From Quatrionicoccus australiensis (GTDB lineage: Bacteria > Pseudomonadota > Gammaproteobacteria > Burkholderiales > Rhodocyclaceae), in assembly GCF_020510525.1 (NCBI RefSeq), contig NZ_CP075188.1, forward strand, positions 3,100,001-3,164,000: DNA of 64,000 nt, written 5' to 3'. Positions 1 to 9,590 of this stretch are shown here, piece after piece. Each line of letters starts with the position of its first letter. Positions within the stretch are counted from its first letter, which is position 1. The notes below the pieces were generated by a model, which saw nothing but the letters and a program-made list of their open reading frames with translations, did not search any database and had not been told where the DNA came from. The translations under genes and the position numbers were made by a program.

Positions 1-1
1 C

Positions 2-787
2 GGCTTCTTCGACCAGAACGCTGCCGCCGGCGACGAATCGAAGCAGTTCCTCAATTCCGTCTTCGTGCATAACCCGATGCTCGATGCGGCCGGCGAAGTC
101 GGTGTCGATGCCAACGGCTTCCAGCCCGGTTTCGTCGCCTCCTACCTGAACTACGTCGACAAGACCCAACCCTGGCGCCTGTCGATCGGCCTGTTCGGCG
201 CCGGCGACAAGGGTGCCAACTACCAGCGTAGTCTGTCTTCACCGCTGCTCATGGTGCAGGCCGAAAAGCAGTTGAAATTGTTTGGCGGCCTGACCGGCAA
301 TTACCGCATCTATGGCTGGAACCGCAAGGAAGGCGTCGATTTCGACGGCGTCACGACCAGCAAGCACACCGGTATCGGCGCCTCGGTCGACCAACGCATC
401 GGCGACGGCGTGCGGGTCTTTGCCCGTTACGGCAAGCTGGTCAATGGCGAACTGCCGTTCAACCAGGCGGCTACGGCCGGCGCCGAATTCTCGGGCAGCT
501 ACTGGGGCCGCGGCGCCGACGCCATCGGCATTGCCGGCGCCTGGCTGCAAGCGGGTAAGGGCTATCGCAACAGCACGGCGACCGCCTACTACGACAACGA
601 CAACCTGTTGCCGGCCTACAGTTTCACGCCGAAGGGGGCCGAAAAGGTCGTCGAAATCTACTACCGCTACCGCCTGTCGCCGCAGTTCGAACTCTCGCCA
701 GACTTCCAGTACGTCAGCAACGGCGGCGGCAATGCCGACGCCAAGTCGGTCAAGGTCTTCGCCTTGCGCGCCAATATTGCCTACTAA
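2..787 (+). CDS. OprB-like outer membrane porin, C-terminal part
   Basis: The reading frame is open from base 2, so the 5' end lies outside the window. About 261 residues remain. The sequence is rich in alternating aromatic and polar stretches typical of beta-barrel strands and ends in a tyrosine (RANIAY), the usual terminal aromatic outer-membrane signal. The last strands (YYRYRLSPQFELSPDFQYV) resemble the C-terminus of carbohydrate-selective OprB-family porins. It lies 9 bp upstream of the FtrB-like cupredoxin gene, so it probably belongs to the same iron-uptake operon and could be the outer-membrane entry for that system. The substrate is not shown by the sequence. Confidence 0.6.
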   Translation, partial: GFFDQNAAAGDESKQFLNSVFVHNPMLDAAGEVGVDANGFQPGFVASYLNYVDKTQPWRLSIGLFGAGDKGANYQRSLSSPLLMVQAEKQLKLFGGLTGNYRIYGWNRKEGVDFDGVTTSKHTGIGASVDQRIGDGVRVFARYGKLVNGELPFNQAATAGAEFSGSYWGRGADAIGIAGAWLQAGKGYRNSTATAYYDNDNLLPAYSFTPKGAEKVVEIYYRYRLSPQFELSPDFQYVSNGGGNADAKSVKVFALRANIAY

Positions 788-796
788 GGAAACACG

Positions 797-1129
797 ATGA
801 AACACGCTCTCCATTCCGTGGTTTTTGCCCTTTTTCTCGCGTCGACCGCTGCGCTGGCCGACGACATGCCCACGTACAAGCTGCTCATGAAGGATGGGCG
901 TTTCTATCCGGAAACGCTGGAAGTGCCCGCCCTGACCCGCTTTCGCCTGGAAGTCAAAAACGAGGGACCGGGCGCCACGGAATTCGAGAGTCTCGAATTG
1001 AAGAAGGAACTGGTGCTCGCTCCCGGCGTGACGCGCAACCTGGTTTTCTATCCGATGAAGCCCGGCACCTACAAGTTCTTCGACGACTTCCACCCGGAAA
1101 CCGGCCAGGGCCGGATCGTCGCCAAGTAA
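797..1129 (+). CDS. ftrB: FtrB-like periplasmic cupredoxin-domain protein
   Basis: A 110-residue protein with a signal peptide (about residues 1-21, ending ALA before DDMP) and a single small cupredoxin_1-like domain. The start has a good ribosome site (AAGGAAA). It sits directly before an FTR1 permease and a polyferredoxin, which is the gene order of the FtrABCD ferrous iron uptake systems known from Bordetella and Brucella. In those systems FtrB is thought to oxidise or hand on iron from the P19-type protein FtrA. No FtrA is visible here; it could lie upstream of the window or be absent. Family assignment rests on size, fold pattern and context. Confidence 0.7.
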   Translation: MKHALHSVVFALFLASTAALADDMPTYKLLMKDGRFYPETLEVPALTRFRLEVKNEGPGATEFESLELKKELVLAPGVTRNLVFYPMKPGTYKFFDDFHPETGQGRIVAK

Positions 1130-1162
1130 ATCGACCAACAAGACAACACAACGGAGTTCAGC

Positions 1163-1966
1163 ATGGGTAACGCCTTTTTCGTGGTCTGGCGGGAAAGCCT
1201 GGAAGCTTTCCTGATCGCCGGCATCCTCTACGCCTGGCTGAAAGCCAACGACGACAGCGGCAGTGGCCGCCGCGCCCTCTTTCTCGGGCTGGCCGCCGGT
1301 GCCGGGCTGGCCATGCTGCTCGGCTGGGCGCTGCTGACCGTCCAGGACGAACTGACCGGCGAAGCCCTCGACATGTTCCAGACGGCGACGCTCTTCGTCG
1401 CGGCCGGCCTGATCACCCAGATGGTGCTCTGGATGCGCAAACACGGGCGGCAGATGAAGGCCAGGCTGCATGCCGATCTCGCCGCCGCGGCCGAAAAATC
1501 GGGGCATCTCGGCGTCGCCGTCGTCGCTGCGCTGGCGGTGGCCCGCGAAGGCGCCGAAACGGTGATCTTCCTCTACGGCATGGCCCAGGAAGGCGACCTG
1601 AATGCGCTCCTGCTCGGCGCCCTCGCCGGCTTTGCCGGGGCCGGCGCCACCGCCTGGCTGGCCGCCAAGAGCCTGGCCCGCCTGAACATCGGCCTGCTCC
1701 TGCGCCTCTCTTCGATCCTGTTGCTGATCCTCGCCTCGGCCCTGCTCATTGCCGCCATCGACCGCCTGCTCGGCGCCGGCTGGCTGCCGCCGCTGCTCGA
1801 CCCGGTCTGGGACAGTTCAGCCCTGCTCGACGACGGCACCAAGGCCGGCAAGCTGATTGCCGACTTCTCCGGCTACCGCGCCCGCCCGGCGCTGACTTCG
1901 CTGATCGCCTGGGCAAGCTACTGGGGCGTCGTCATCTTCGTCTGGCGGAGAAGCGGCCGTGGTTGA
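1163..1966 (+). CDS. ftrC: FTR1-family high-affinity iron permease
   Basis: A 267-residue integral membrane protein with about seven hydrophobic segments. Two REXXE-type iron-binding motifs are visible: RESLE at residues 10-14 in the first helix and REGAE near residue 129. These pairs of glutamates are the signature of the FTR1/EfeU family, which moves iron through the membrane in partnership with a redox protein. The gene follows the cupredoxin by 33 bp and its last 8 bases overlap the next gene, so translation is probably coupled. The first motif has Ser in place of the common Gly, a conservative change. Confidence 0.85.
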   Translation: MGNAFFVVWRESLEAFLIAGILYAWLKANDDSGSGRRALFLGLAAGAGLAMLLGWALLTVQDELTGEALDMFQTATLFVAAGLITQMVLWMRKHGRQMKARLHADLAAAAEKSGHLGVAVVAALAVAREGAETVIFLYGMAQEGDLNALLLGALAGFAGAGATAWLAAKSLARLNIGLLLRLSSILLLILASALLIAAIDRLLGAGWLPPLLDPVWDSSALLDDGTKAGKLIADFSGYRARPALTSLIAWASYWGVVIFVWRRSGRG

Positions 1967-3371
1967 ACATGCCATCGCTTTCCATGCCAGCCGGCCAACG
2001 CCGGACCAACCGGCCGCCAGCGGTCGACTCGCAAAAATCGGCCTTTTCCTGCGCCGTCACCGCAAGCTGATCATCAGCGTGCAGTGGCTCATCGTCGTAC
2101 TCTACGCGGCAATGGTGATCATCCCGGCCTTTTTGCCACTGCCGCCGGAAGACGCGCATATCTGGGACAACCTCCGGCTGTTTGCGCAATTCTGTTTCTG
2201 GGGCCTGTGGTGGCCGGGCGTGATGATCGCCACGGTGACCATGGGCCGCGTCTGGTGCGGCCTGTTCTGCCCGGAAGGCGCCATTTCCGAATGGGTCAGC
2301 CAGTATGGCCGGGGCAAGGCGCTGCCGCGCTGGCTCAAATGGACCGGCTGGCCCTTCGTCGCCTTCGTGCTGACCACGGTTTACGGCCAACTGGTCAGCG
2401 TCTACGAATATCCGCAGGCGGCGTTGCTGGTGCTCGGCGGTTCGACCATCGCCGCCATCGTCATCGGCCTTCTCTACGGCCGCGAAAAGCGCATCTGGTG
2501 CCGCTACCTGTGCCCGGCCTCCGGCGTCTTCGCCGTGCTGGCCAAGATCGCGCCGGTACACTACAAGGTTGACCGCGAGGCATGGGATCGTTACCAGGGC
2601 GATTTCGAGCCGGTCAATTGCGCCCCGCTGCTCGACGTCCGGCGCATGACCAGCGCCTCCGAATGCCACGGCTGCGGGCGCTGCGCCGGCCAGCGCGATG
2701 CCGTCACCTTCTCGGCCCGCTCGCCCTTCGCCGAAGTCCTCGACCTCGACGCGCCGGCCCGCACGCCGGATGCACTAACCCTCGTCTACGGCGTGCTCGG
2801 CGTCGCCACTGCCGCCTTCCAGTGGACACTCAGCCCCTGGCTGCTCGCCATCAAGCTGGCCGCCGCCGACTGGCTGGTCGAACACGACCATTTCGCCCTG
2901 CTCGACAACGACGTGCCCTGGTGGCTGCTGACGCATTACCCGGAAGCCAGCGACATGTTCACCTGGCTGGACGGCGCACTGGTCCTCGGCTACCTGCTCA
3001 TCGGCGGTTTCCTGCTCGGCAGTGCGCTGCTCGTCGGCCCGGCGCTCGCCGCCCGGTTGCTCAAAACGCCGGTACTGAGCTGGCAACGCTTCGTCCTCGC
3101 GCTGACCCCGCTCGCGGCCGCCAGCGTCATTCTCGGTCTGTCGATGCTCACTGTGACCCATCTCAAGGCCGAGCATTTCTGGCTGGGCTGGTTGCCGTAT
3201 TTCCGCATCAGCCTGCTCAGCGCCGGCTGCCTCGGCAGCCTGTGGCTGGCCTTGGGCTTGGTCCGCAAAGCGACAGCCGGCTTCCCGAAAAGCACACTTG
3301 CCTTCATTGCCATGTTGCTGCCGGCCGGCCTGATGGCAACGGTATGGACGCTGGTTTTCTTCATCTGGTGA
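1959..3371 (+). CDS. ftrD: FtrD-like membrane polyferredoxin (4Fe-4S)
   Basis: A 470-residue membrane protein with a GTG start that overlaps the FTR1 gene by 8 bases. Three cysteine clusters suit [4Fe-4S] binding: CGLFCP near residue 100, CRYLCP near 182 and CHGCGRC near 236. They are embedded between hydrophobic helices as in the NapH/CcoG/NosR-like family. In FtrABCD systems this subunit is proposed to accept electrons during iron permeation. It is the last gene of the Ftr unit, and FeoB starts 74 bp downstream after a hairpin. Codon use matches its neighbours. Confidence 0.75.
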   Translation: MVEHAIAFHASRPTPDQPAASGRLAKIGLFLRRHRKLIISVQWLIVVLYAAMVIIPAFLPLPPEDAHIWDNLRLFAQFCFWGLWWPGVMIATVTMGRVWCGLFCPEGAISEWVSQYGRGKALPRWLKWTGWPFVAFVLTTVYGQLVSVYEYPQAALLVLGGSTIAAIVIGLLYGREKRIWCRYLCPASGVFAVLAKIAPVHYKVDREAWDRYQGDFEPVNCAPLLDVRRMTSASECHGCGRCAGQRDAVTFSARSPFAEVLDLDAPARTPDALTLVYGVLGVATAAFQWTLSPWLLAIKLAAADWLVEHDHFALLDNDVPWWLLTHYPEASDMFTWLDGALVLGYLLIGGFLLGSALLVGPALAARLLKTPVLSWQRFVLALTPLAAASVILGLSMLTVTHLKAEHFWLGWLPYFRISLLSAGCLGSLWLALGLVRKATAGFPKSTLAFIAMLLPAGLMATVWTLVFFIW

Positions 3372-3388
3372 GGATTACGGCGTAAAGT

Positions 3389-3422
3389 GGCGGTCGACCG
3401 GGGAAACCCCCGGTTGGCCGCC
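3389..3422 (+). repeat. Imperfect hairpin containing GGTCGACC between ftrD and feoB
   Basis: Left arm GGCGGTCGACCGGGG (3389-3403) pairs imperfectly with the right arm at 3407-3422 around an AAA loop. There is no T-run after it, so it is not a classical terminator. It carries the GGTCGACC core seen in other gene gaps of this window. It may limit read-through or stabilise the upstream mRNA; no function is shown. Confidence 0.5.
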
Positions 3423-3445
3423 CCAACCTGAATGTCTCCGCAAAC

Positions 3446-5392
3446 GTGAATACTTCTCTTTCGCCCGCCAACGCCATCCTGCTCGTCGGCCATCCCAACG
3501 TCGGCAAATCGGTCCTTTTTCACCGGTTGACCGGTGCCTACGTCAATGTTTCCAACTACCCGGGAACCACCGTCGAAGTCACCCGTGCCAATACCCGCTT
3601 CGATCGCGCAGCCGTGCTCCTCGACACCCCGGGCGTACTTGCCCTGCCCTCGCGCAGCGATGACGAACGGGCGACGATGCGCGCCCTGCTGCACGAGAAC
3701 TCGCGCTGCCTGGTCCAGGTCGGCGACGCCAAGAACCTGCGTCGCACCCTGACCCTGACCGCACTGCTCGCCGAACTCGGCGTGCCCATGGTGCTGGCGC
3801 TTAACATGCACGACGAAGCCGCCGCGCGTGGCGTGACCGTCGACATCTCCGCACTTTCCGAAGAACTCGGCATCCCGGTCCTCGCCACCGTGGCCACCGG
3901 CGGCGAAGGCATCGGCGAACTGACCGGCAGCCTGGCCAATGCCCGCAAGCCGCAAGCCCTGTTGCGCTACGACGCCGATTTCGAAGCCGAAATCGCCGCC
4001 ATGGCCGACTCCATCACGCGCCTTGCCCCGCACCCCAAACTGGCTGCCCGCGGCCTGGCCATTCTTTTCCTCGGCGGCGACTCGGCCGTTGCCGACTGGC
4101 TCAGGGAAGCCGCCGGCGAACATTTCGCCGAACTCGAACAACGCTGTCGCGCAGCCGCCGAACGTACCGACGGCGATCTGCCGACCCTGCTCGCCCGCGA
4201 ACGTACCGAAGCGGCCGACGCGCTCGCCGCCAGCGTCATCCAGCGCGCCGTCAGGAGCAGCCCGCTGCTGTCGCAGCGCCTCGGCCAGTACGTCGTGCAT
4301 CCGGTCTGGGGCGTGCCCATCCTGCTCGGCGTGCTCTACGCCGTTTACCAGTTCGTCGGCGTTTTTGGCGCAACCACGCTGGTCGGTCTGCTCGAGGAGG
4401 ACCTTTTCGAAGGCATCCTCAACCCGGCCTTCACCAACTTCGTCAATGCGACGGTCAGCCAGGCCTGGCTCTCCGATTTGCTGGTCGGCCAGTACGGTTT
4501 ATGGACCATGGGCATGACCTACGCGCTGGCGCTGATCCTGCCCATCGTCACCACCTTCTTTTTCGCCTTCGGCGTCCTTGAGGATTCCGGCTACCTGCCG
4601 CGCCTGACCGTGATTGCCAACCGGCTGTTCGCGCTGATCGGCCTCAACGGCCGTGCCGTGCTGCCGATGGTGCTGGGTCTGGGCTGCGTCACCATGGCGA
4701 CGCTGACCACGCGCATCCTGCATTCGCCGCGCGAACGCATGATCACCATCTTTCTGCTCGCGCTGGCCATTCCCTGTTCGGCCCAGTTGGGCGTCGTGCT
4801 CGGCATGCTCGGCGGCGTCTCCTTTACCGCCGTGCTGGTCTGGGCGCTGGCCATGGTTGCCATCCTGCTGCTCTCCGGCTTCCTTGCCGCCAAGCTGATC
4901 CCCGGCCGGCGCATCCCGCTGGTCACCGAACTGCCGCCGATGCGCCTGCCGATCATCGGCAACGTACTGAAGAAAACCGGGGGCCGCCTGAAGTGGTATC
5001 TGCTCGAAGTCATCCCGCTCTTCCTGCTCGGCACCTTCATCATGTATGCGCTGGACAAGAGCGGCGGCCTGCCGGCCATCATCGAAGCCGGCGAACCGCT
5101 GGTTTCCGGCTGGCTCGGCCTGCCGAAAGAGGCTTCGGCCGCTTTCGTGATGGGTTTCCTGCGCCGCGACTTCGGGGCCACCGGCCTGTTCGCCATGGCG
5201 CACACGCTGAGTCCGATCCAGGCGGTGGTCGGCATGATCACCATCACCCTGTTCGTTCCCTGCTTCGCCAGTCTGATGATGATGGTCAAGGAACAGGGAG
5301 CAAAAGTCGCGCTCGGCATGGTCGCCGTCATCGTCCCCTTCGCCTTCTTCGTCGGCGGCCTGTTCAACATCCTCCTGCATGCTGTCTGGTAA
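3446..5392 (+). CDS. feoB: Ferrous iron transport protein B
   Basis: A 648-residue inner-membrane GTPase-transporter for Fe2+. The N-terminal G domain shows G1 GHPNVGKS (about residues 14-21), the switch region with SNYPGTT, and G3 DTPG. The C-terminal half holds the Gate-type membrane helices, including the FVPCFASL segment typical of the family. It is shorter than the roughly 770 residues of E. coli FeoB. The start is a GTG, because the upstream ATG at 3432 runs into a stop within six codons. FeoA follows within 4 bp, and bacterioferritins follow that, so import and storage genes are clustered. Confidence 0.9.
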   Translation: MNTSLSPANAILLVGHPNVGKSVLFHRLTGAYVNVSNYPGTTVEVTRANTRFDRAAVLLDTPGVLALPSRSDDERATMRALLHENSRCLVQVGDAKNLRRTLTLTALLAELGVPMVLALNMHDEAAARGVTVDISALSEELGIPVLATVATGGEGIGELTGSLANARKPQALLRYDADFEAEIAAMADSITRLAPHPKLAARGLAILFLGGDSAVADWLREAAGEHFAELEQRCRAAAERTDGDLPTLLARERTEAADALAASVIQRAVRSSPLLSQRLGQYVVHPVWGVPILLGVLYAVYQFVGVFGATTLVGLLEEDLFEGILNPAFTNFVNATVSQAWLSDLLVGQYGLWTMGMTYALALILPIVTTFFFAFGVLEDSGYLPRLTVIANRLFALIGLNGRAVLPMVLGLGCVTMATLTTRILHSPRERMITIFLLALAIPCSAQLGVVLGMLGGVSFTAVLVWALAMVAILLLSGFLAAKLIPGRRIPLVTELPPMRLPIIGNVLKKTGGRLKWYLLEVIPLFLLGTFIMYALDKSGGLPAIIEAGEPLVSGWLGLPKEASAAFVMGFLRRDFGATGLFAMAHTLSPIQAVVGMITITLFVPCFASLMMMVKEQGAKVALGMVAVIVPFAFFVGGLFNILLHAVW

Positions 5393-5396
5393 GCCC

Positions 5397-5654
5397 ATGA
5401 GTCCGAAACACGAAGCCCGCCTGCCCCTCGCCTTCATCACGCCGGGTAGTGAAGTCCGCCTGGTTGCCCTGGGCGACGAGATCGACCCGCTTCAGCGCGA
5501 ACAGCTGACCGCCTACGGCCTGGCTGAAAGCCGGCCGATTCGGGTGCTGCAACAGAAGCCGATGACCGTCATTCTCGCCGACGAAGTGGAACTCGCCCTG
5601 GAACATGCTGTCGCACGCTACATCTGGGTGGAAAAGGACGCCTCACCAGACTAG
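5397..5654 (+). CDS. feoA: FeoA-type SH3-like protein
   Basis: About 85 residues with the FeoA pattern: a basic, turn-rich N-terminal part (TPGSEVRLVALG), a central ESRPIRVLQQ stretch and a terminal LALEHAVARYIWVE segment. FeoA is a small cytoplasmic partner of FeoB. I chose the ATG at 5397, 4 bp after feoB. An in-frame ATG at 5379 would overlap feoB by 14 bp and add six residues. The order feoB-feoA is the reverse of E. coli. Confidence 0.75.
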   Translation: MSPKHEARLPLAFITPGSEVRLVALGDEIDPLQREQLTAYGLAESRPIRVLQQKPMTVILADEVELALEHAVARYIWVEKDASPD

Positions 5655-5726
5655 AATGGCCGCTCAGGCAAGCCAGCCGATATCCGCCAGCCAGCCGCCA
5701 GCTTCCAACGAACTCCGGAGAATGCA

Positions 5727-6212
5727 ATGAAGGGCGACAAGAAAATCATCGACATCCTGAATGACCTGCTGGCCGGCGAACTGACCGCCGTCGATCAGTA
5801 CCTGATCCACGGCGAAATGTATGCTGACATGGGACTGGGCCAACTGGCCGAAAAATCCATTCACGAATCTGACCACGAACGCCAGCACGCCCGCGCGATC
5901 ATCCAGCGCATCCTCTTCCTCGAAGGCAAGCCGGACCTTTCCAGACGCGATGCCCTGAAAATCGGCAAAAACGTGCCGGAAATGCTCAAATCCGACCTCA
6001 ACGTCGAGTACAAGGTTGACGGCGAACTCAAGAAAGCCATCGCCGCCTGTGAAAAGGCCCAGGACTACGTGACCCGCGACATGCTGGCCGTGCAGCTCGA
6101 GGACACCGAGATGGATCACGCCTATTTCCTCGAAAAACAATTGAAGCTGATCGAACTGGTCGGCCTCCAGAATTACCAGCAGAGCCAGATGGGCTCGGGC
6201 ACCCCGGCTTAA
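5727..6212 (+). CDS. bfr: Bacterioferritin, ferroxidase-type subunit
   Basis: A 161-residue ferritin-like four-helix protein starting MKGDKK. The di-iron ferroxidase residues are present: E18, E51, H54, E94 and a terminal ExxH pair at E128/H131 (shifted by one residue). Position 52, the methionine that ligates haem in typical bacterioferritins, is arginine. This subunit should therefore oxidise iron but not hold haem by the usual ligand. A strong ribosome site (CGGAG) precedes the ATG. A second bacterioferritin follows after 9 bp and lacks the features this one keeps. Confidence 0.9.
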   Translation: MKGDKKIIDILNDLLAGELTAVDQYLIHGEMYADMGLGQLAEKSIHESDHERQHARAIIQRILFLEGKPDLSRRDALKIGKNVPEMLKSDLNVEYKVDGELKKAIAACEKAQDYVTRDMLAVQLEDTEMDHAYFLEKQLKLIELVGLQNYQQSQMGSGTPA

Positions 6213-6221
6213 GGAGCAGGC

Positions 6222-6704
6222 ATGAAAGGCGACAAGAAAGTCATCGAAGCCCTGAACAAGGTGCTGAAGAACGAGCTGACCTCGATCAACCAGTATTTCC
6301 TGCATGCCCGCATGTTCCGCAACTGGGGCCTGGAAAAACTCAACGACTACCAGTACAAGCAGTCAATCCGCGTCATGAAGGAAGCCGACGAAATCATCGA
6401 ACGCGTTCTTTTCCTCGAGGGCCTGCCCAATCTGCAGAATCTCGGCAAGCTGCTGATCGGCGAAAACGTGGTCGAATGCCTGGCCGGCGACCTCAAGTAC
6501 GAGCGTGAAATCCAGCGCCCGCTGCTGATCGAGGCCATCGCCCTGTGCGAAGAACTGCAGGATTACGTCAGCCGCGACCTGCTTGAGGACCTGCTCGAAC
6601 ACTGCGAGGAAGCGATTGACTGGCTGGAAACGCAACAGACGCTGATCAAGGATGTCACCCTGCCGAATTATCTGCAGGCCCATATGGAGCCGGGTGGCGA
6701 CTAA
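6222..6704 (+). CDS. bfr: Bacterioferritin, haem-binding-type subunit
   Basis: A 160-residue paralogue of the preceding gene. Here haem ligand M52 is present, while ferroxidase residues are lost: position 51 is Val, position 54 is Glu, and the His of the C-terminal ExxH pair is Ala. E18 and E94 remain. The pair thus looks like the two-subunit bacterioferritins known from Neisseria, Pseudomonas and magnetotactic bacteria, where one chain supplies the ferroxidase and the other the haem site. Spacing of 9 bp and the common terminator imply one mRNA and co-assembly. Confidence 0.88.
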   Translation: MKGDKKVIEALNKVLKNELTSINQYFLHARMFRNWGLEKLNDYQYKQSIRVMKEADEIIERVLFLEGLPNLQNLGKLLIGENVVECLAGDLKYEREIQRPLLIEAIALCEELQDYVSRDLLEDLLEHCEEAIDWLETQQTLIKDVTLPNYLQAHMEPGGD

Positions 6705-6726
6705 GCATCCGACCAAGTTTCAGTTC

Positions 6727-6755
6727 AAGCCGCAGCATCGACTGCGGCTTTTTTT
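6727..6755 (+). terminator. Rho-independent terminator after bacterioferritin pair
   Basis: A perfect 8-bp stem, AGCCGCAG (6728-6735) with CTGCGGCT (6742-6749), encloses a six-base loop and is followed by a run of six T. It ends the feo/bfr transcript. Confidence 0.9.
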
Positions 6756-6812
6756 CGCCCGAAAACCGCATGTCATGCACTGAACGGGAAGCGGTGGCAA
6801 GACAACGGAAAA

Positions 6813-6888
6813 TACCTGCAAACAGGTAGATTCGAGTGGAGTAGAATCACGCGAAAAGTACAGGGGATGCGACACAGCCAGTGTCGCG
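6813..6888. promoter_or_regulatory. Two short inverted repeats upstream of the hybrid kinase
   Basis: The 215-bp gap before the kinase gene holds TACCTG-CAAA-CAGGTA (6813-6828) and GCGACAC-AGCCA-GTGTCGC (6869-6887). Each is perfect. They could be operator sites or a leader hairpin for the kinase gene. I see no convincing promoter boxes and no protein can be assigned. Confidence 0.35.
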
Positions 6889-6919
6889 ATGACAAGAAAA
6901 CAGCACCGGACCCGGACTC

Positions 6920-9502
6920 GTGAGTCTCGCCACAACGCTCTCCAAGCATTTGCAAACCTTGCTGGTTGTGGGCCTCGTTTTCTCTAACATCCTCGTCTTC
7001 GCCCTGTCTGGATTCTCGCTGCAGCAAAGCCGGCAGCAACACCAGTTGCGCGCCGAAGACCTGACCCGCAATATCGCCAGCGCACTCGATCTCAATTTAT
7101 CCGGCAGCATCGACCGGATCGACCTGTCCCTGCGTACCGTCGCCGACGAACTTGAGCGTCAGCTGGCCGGCAAGGGCATCGATGAAGCAGCGATGAATGC
7201 CTTTCTCGCCCGCCAGGAAGAGCGTTTACCGATAACCGAAGCCTTTCGTGTCGCCAACGCAGATGGACAGGTCATCCTCGGCAAGGGGGTCAGCAAGGCA
7301 AACCCCGTCAGCTGGGCTGACCGCGACTATTTCATTTATCACCGCGACCATGCGGATCGCCGACTGCAGATTTCCAAGCCGCGCCTGGGGCGCGTCGCCA
7401 AGCAATATATCGTCGGCTTCGCCCAACGCTACAACTATCCGGATGGACGCTTTGCCGGCGTCATCTCGGCCCCCGTAGCGGTCGACCATTTTTTGCAGCT
7501 GATTTCCCAGTTCAAGATCGGCGACGGTGGCACGATTTCATTGCGTGATATCGATCTCGGCCTGATCACAAGGATTCCGGCCATTCCCGACAAGCCGGCC
7601 GGCCAGATCGGCAACAAGGTCATCGCCCCCGAATTCCAGCGTCTCGCCGAATCAGGCACGACACAGGCCACCTTTCACACCCAGGCCAGCGGCGACGGCC
7701 ATCAGCGCATTGTCACCTTCCGTCGCCTCGACAAGGTGCCGATGCTGGCCATTATCGGCATCGACAAAGAGGAGTACCTGACGGAATGGATGAGCGAGGT
7801 TTATCAAACCTCCGCCATCGCCGCCAGTTTCCTTCTGCTTTCGCTCGCATTGGGCGGTTTGGCCTTGCATTTCCTCAAACGCACAACGCGTGAGAGCCGG
7901 CGCAACCAGCTTTATCTGCAACGCGCCAGCGACGGCATTCACATCCTCGACAGAAAGCTTCGCCTGATCGAAGCAAATGACCGCTTCTGCCAGATGCTCG
8001 GCTACAGGCGGGATGAACTGATCGGGACCAGCGTCACCCTGTGGGATGCCCAATGGCCGGAAAGCATCCTGCAGGAAAAAATATGGCAGGGACTATCCCC
8101 GGATTCAACACCGATCACGCTGGAAACTCGCCACCGACAGAGAAACGGCGACGTCATCGACGTCGAAGTGAATATGAGCCGGTTCACTGTGGACGGTGAA
8201 AGCTATCTGTATGCCGCAGCACGCGACATCAGCAAGCGCAAGGCTGATGAAAGCGAACTGGAACGGCATCGCCACCATCTCGAAGAACTGGTGACCGAAC
8301 GGACCGAGCAACTTGCCGCCGCCAAGGAGGCGGCAGAAACCGCGAGCATTGCCAAGAGCGCCTTCCTCGCCAACATGTCGCACGAAATCCGGACGCCGCT
8401 CAATGCCATCACCGGCATGGCCCATCTGATCCGCCGGGCCGGACTTTCGGAAGAACAAGCCCAACGTCTGGGCAAACTCGAGGCTGCAAGCACTCATCTG
8501 CTCGACATCATCAATGCCATCCTCGACATTTCCAAGATCGAAGCCGGGAAATTTATTCTGGAAGAAACGGCCGTCCGGGTCGAAAGCCTGCTCGGCAATG
8601 TCACCTCGATGCTGCACGAACGCGCCCAGGCCAAGCGTCTATACCTGCGCACGGCGACCCATGACCTGCCGCATCATCTGCTCGGTGACCCAACCCGCCT
8701 GCAGCAGGCCCTGCTCAACTTCGCCAGCAATGCCATCAAGTTCACCGATCACGGCGGCGTCAGCATCAAGGTCAGCCTGACCGAAGAAGATGCGGACAGC
8801 GCCCTGCTCCGTTTCGAGGTCAGCGACACCGGCATCGGCATCGCGCCCGACATTCTGCCCAAGCTGTTCTCGACCTTCGAACAAGCCGACAATACGACCA
8901 CTCGCAAATATGGCGGCACTGGCCTGGGCCTCGCCATCACCCGCAAACTCGCCCGCCTGATGGGCGGCGATGCTGGCGCCAGCAGCATACCCGGCGAGGG
9001 CAGTACCTTCTGGTTCACCGCCCGCCTGAAAAAGAGCCACGCCGTCACCGCCTCCGGCGAGTTCTCCGAACCCGAAATGGCCGAGGAGCATCTCAAACGG
9101 GATTACGCCGGCTGCCGTGTCCTGCTTGCCGAAGACGAACCAATCAACCGCGAGATCACCCTGATGATGCTCGACGAAACCGGCCTGCTCATCGATATTG
9201 CCGAAGATGGTTCCGTCGCCGTCGATCTGGCCCGCGTCCACCACTATGACCTGATCCTGATGGACATGCAGATGCCCAACATGGACGGTCTGGAAGCCAC
9301 GCGGCGCATTCGTGCCCTGCCCGAAAATGCGACAACCCCGATCCTGGCGATGACGGCCAATGCCTTTGCCGAAGACAAGGCACGCTGCTTTGCGGCCGGC
9401 ATGAACGAGTTCATTGCCAAGCCGGTCAACCCGGAAGAACTCTTCGCCACCATGCTGACCTGGCTGGCCCGCAGCGACGCGCCTATGCGGCACAACTGCT
9501 AA
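6920..9502 (+). CDS. Hybrid sensor histidine kinase (PDC/Cache-PAS-HisKA-HATPase-REC)
   Basis: An 860-residue membrane sensor with a GTG start. A first transmembrane helix (about residues 12-32) leads to a periplasmic Cache/PDC region ending at a second helix near residues 295-320. A PAS domain (about 330-440) and coiled coil come next, then the HisKA box ([11 protein letters not shown], His near residue 488), the HATPase domain with DTGIGI and GGTGLGL motifs, and a receiver domain with phospho-acceptor Asp near residue 780 ([13 protein letters not shown]). There is no HPt or DNA-binding output domain, so the phosphate must pass elsewhere. No partner regulator is adjacent and the signal is unknown. 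Confidence 0.9.
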   Translation: MSLATTLSKHLQTLLVVGLVFSNILVFALSGFSLQQSRQQHQLRAEDLTRNIASALDLNLSGSIDRIDLSLRTVADELERQLAGKGIDEAAMNAFLARQEERLPITEAFRVANADGQVILGKGVSKANPVSWADRDYFIYHRDHADRRLQISKPRLGRVAKQYIVGFAQRYNYPDGRFAGVISAPVAVDHFLQLISQFKIGDGGTISLRDIDLGLITRIPAIPDKPAGQIGNKVIAPEFQRLAESGTTQATFHTQASGDGHQRIVTFRRLDKVPMLAIIGIDKEEYLTEWMSEVYQTSAIAASFLLLSLALGGLALHFLKRTTRESRRNQLYLQRASDGIHILDRKLRLIEANDRFCQMLGYRRDELIGTSVTLWDAQWPESILQEKIWQGLSPDSTPITLETRHRQRNGDVIDVEVNMSRFTVDGESYLYAAARDISKRKADESELERHRHHLEELVTERTEQLAAAKEAAETASIAKSAFLANMSHEIRTPLNAITGMAHLIRRAGLSEEQAQRLGKLEAASTHLLDIINAILDISKIEAGKFILEETAVRVESLLGNVTSMLHERAQAKRLYLRTATHDLPHHLLGDPTRLQQALLNFASNAIKFTDHGGVSIKVSLTEEDADSALLRFEVSDTGIGIAPDILPKLFSTFEQADNTTTRKYGGTGLGLAITRKLARLMGGDAGASSIPGEGSTFWFTARLKKSHAVTASGEFSEPEMAEEHLKRDYAGCRVLLAEDEPINREITLMMLDETGLLIDIAEDGSVAVDLARVHHYDLILMDMQMPNMDGLEATRRIRALPENATTPILAMTANAFAEDKARCFAAGMNEFIAKPVNPEELFATMLTWLARSDAPMRHNC

Positions 9503-9590
9503 ACTCCAAACCTGCCGGCTACACTGACTCGGTGCAGCAAACGGAATCAGGTCGTGTCAGCCGGTCGACTATCCAAACGGAACGAAATTC

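Noticed and set aside
239..1507. 422-codon minus-strand frame over the porin, cupredoxin and FTR1 genes
   Set aside because: Antisense to three genes with clear family motifs; no ribosome site or domain.
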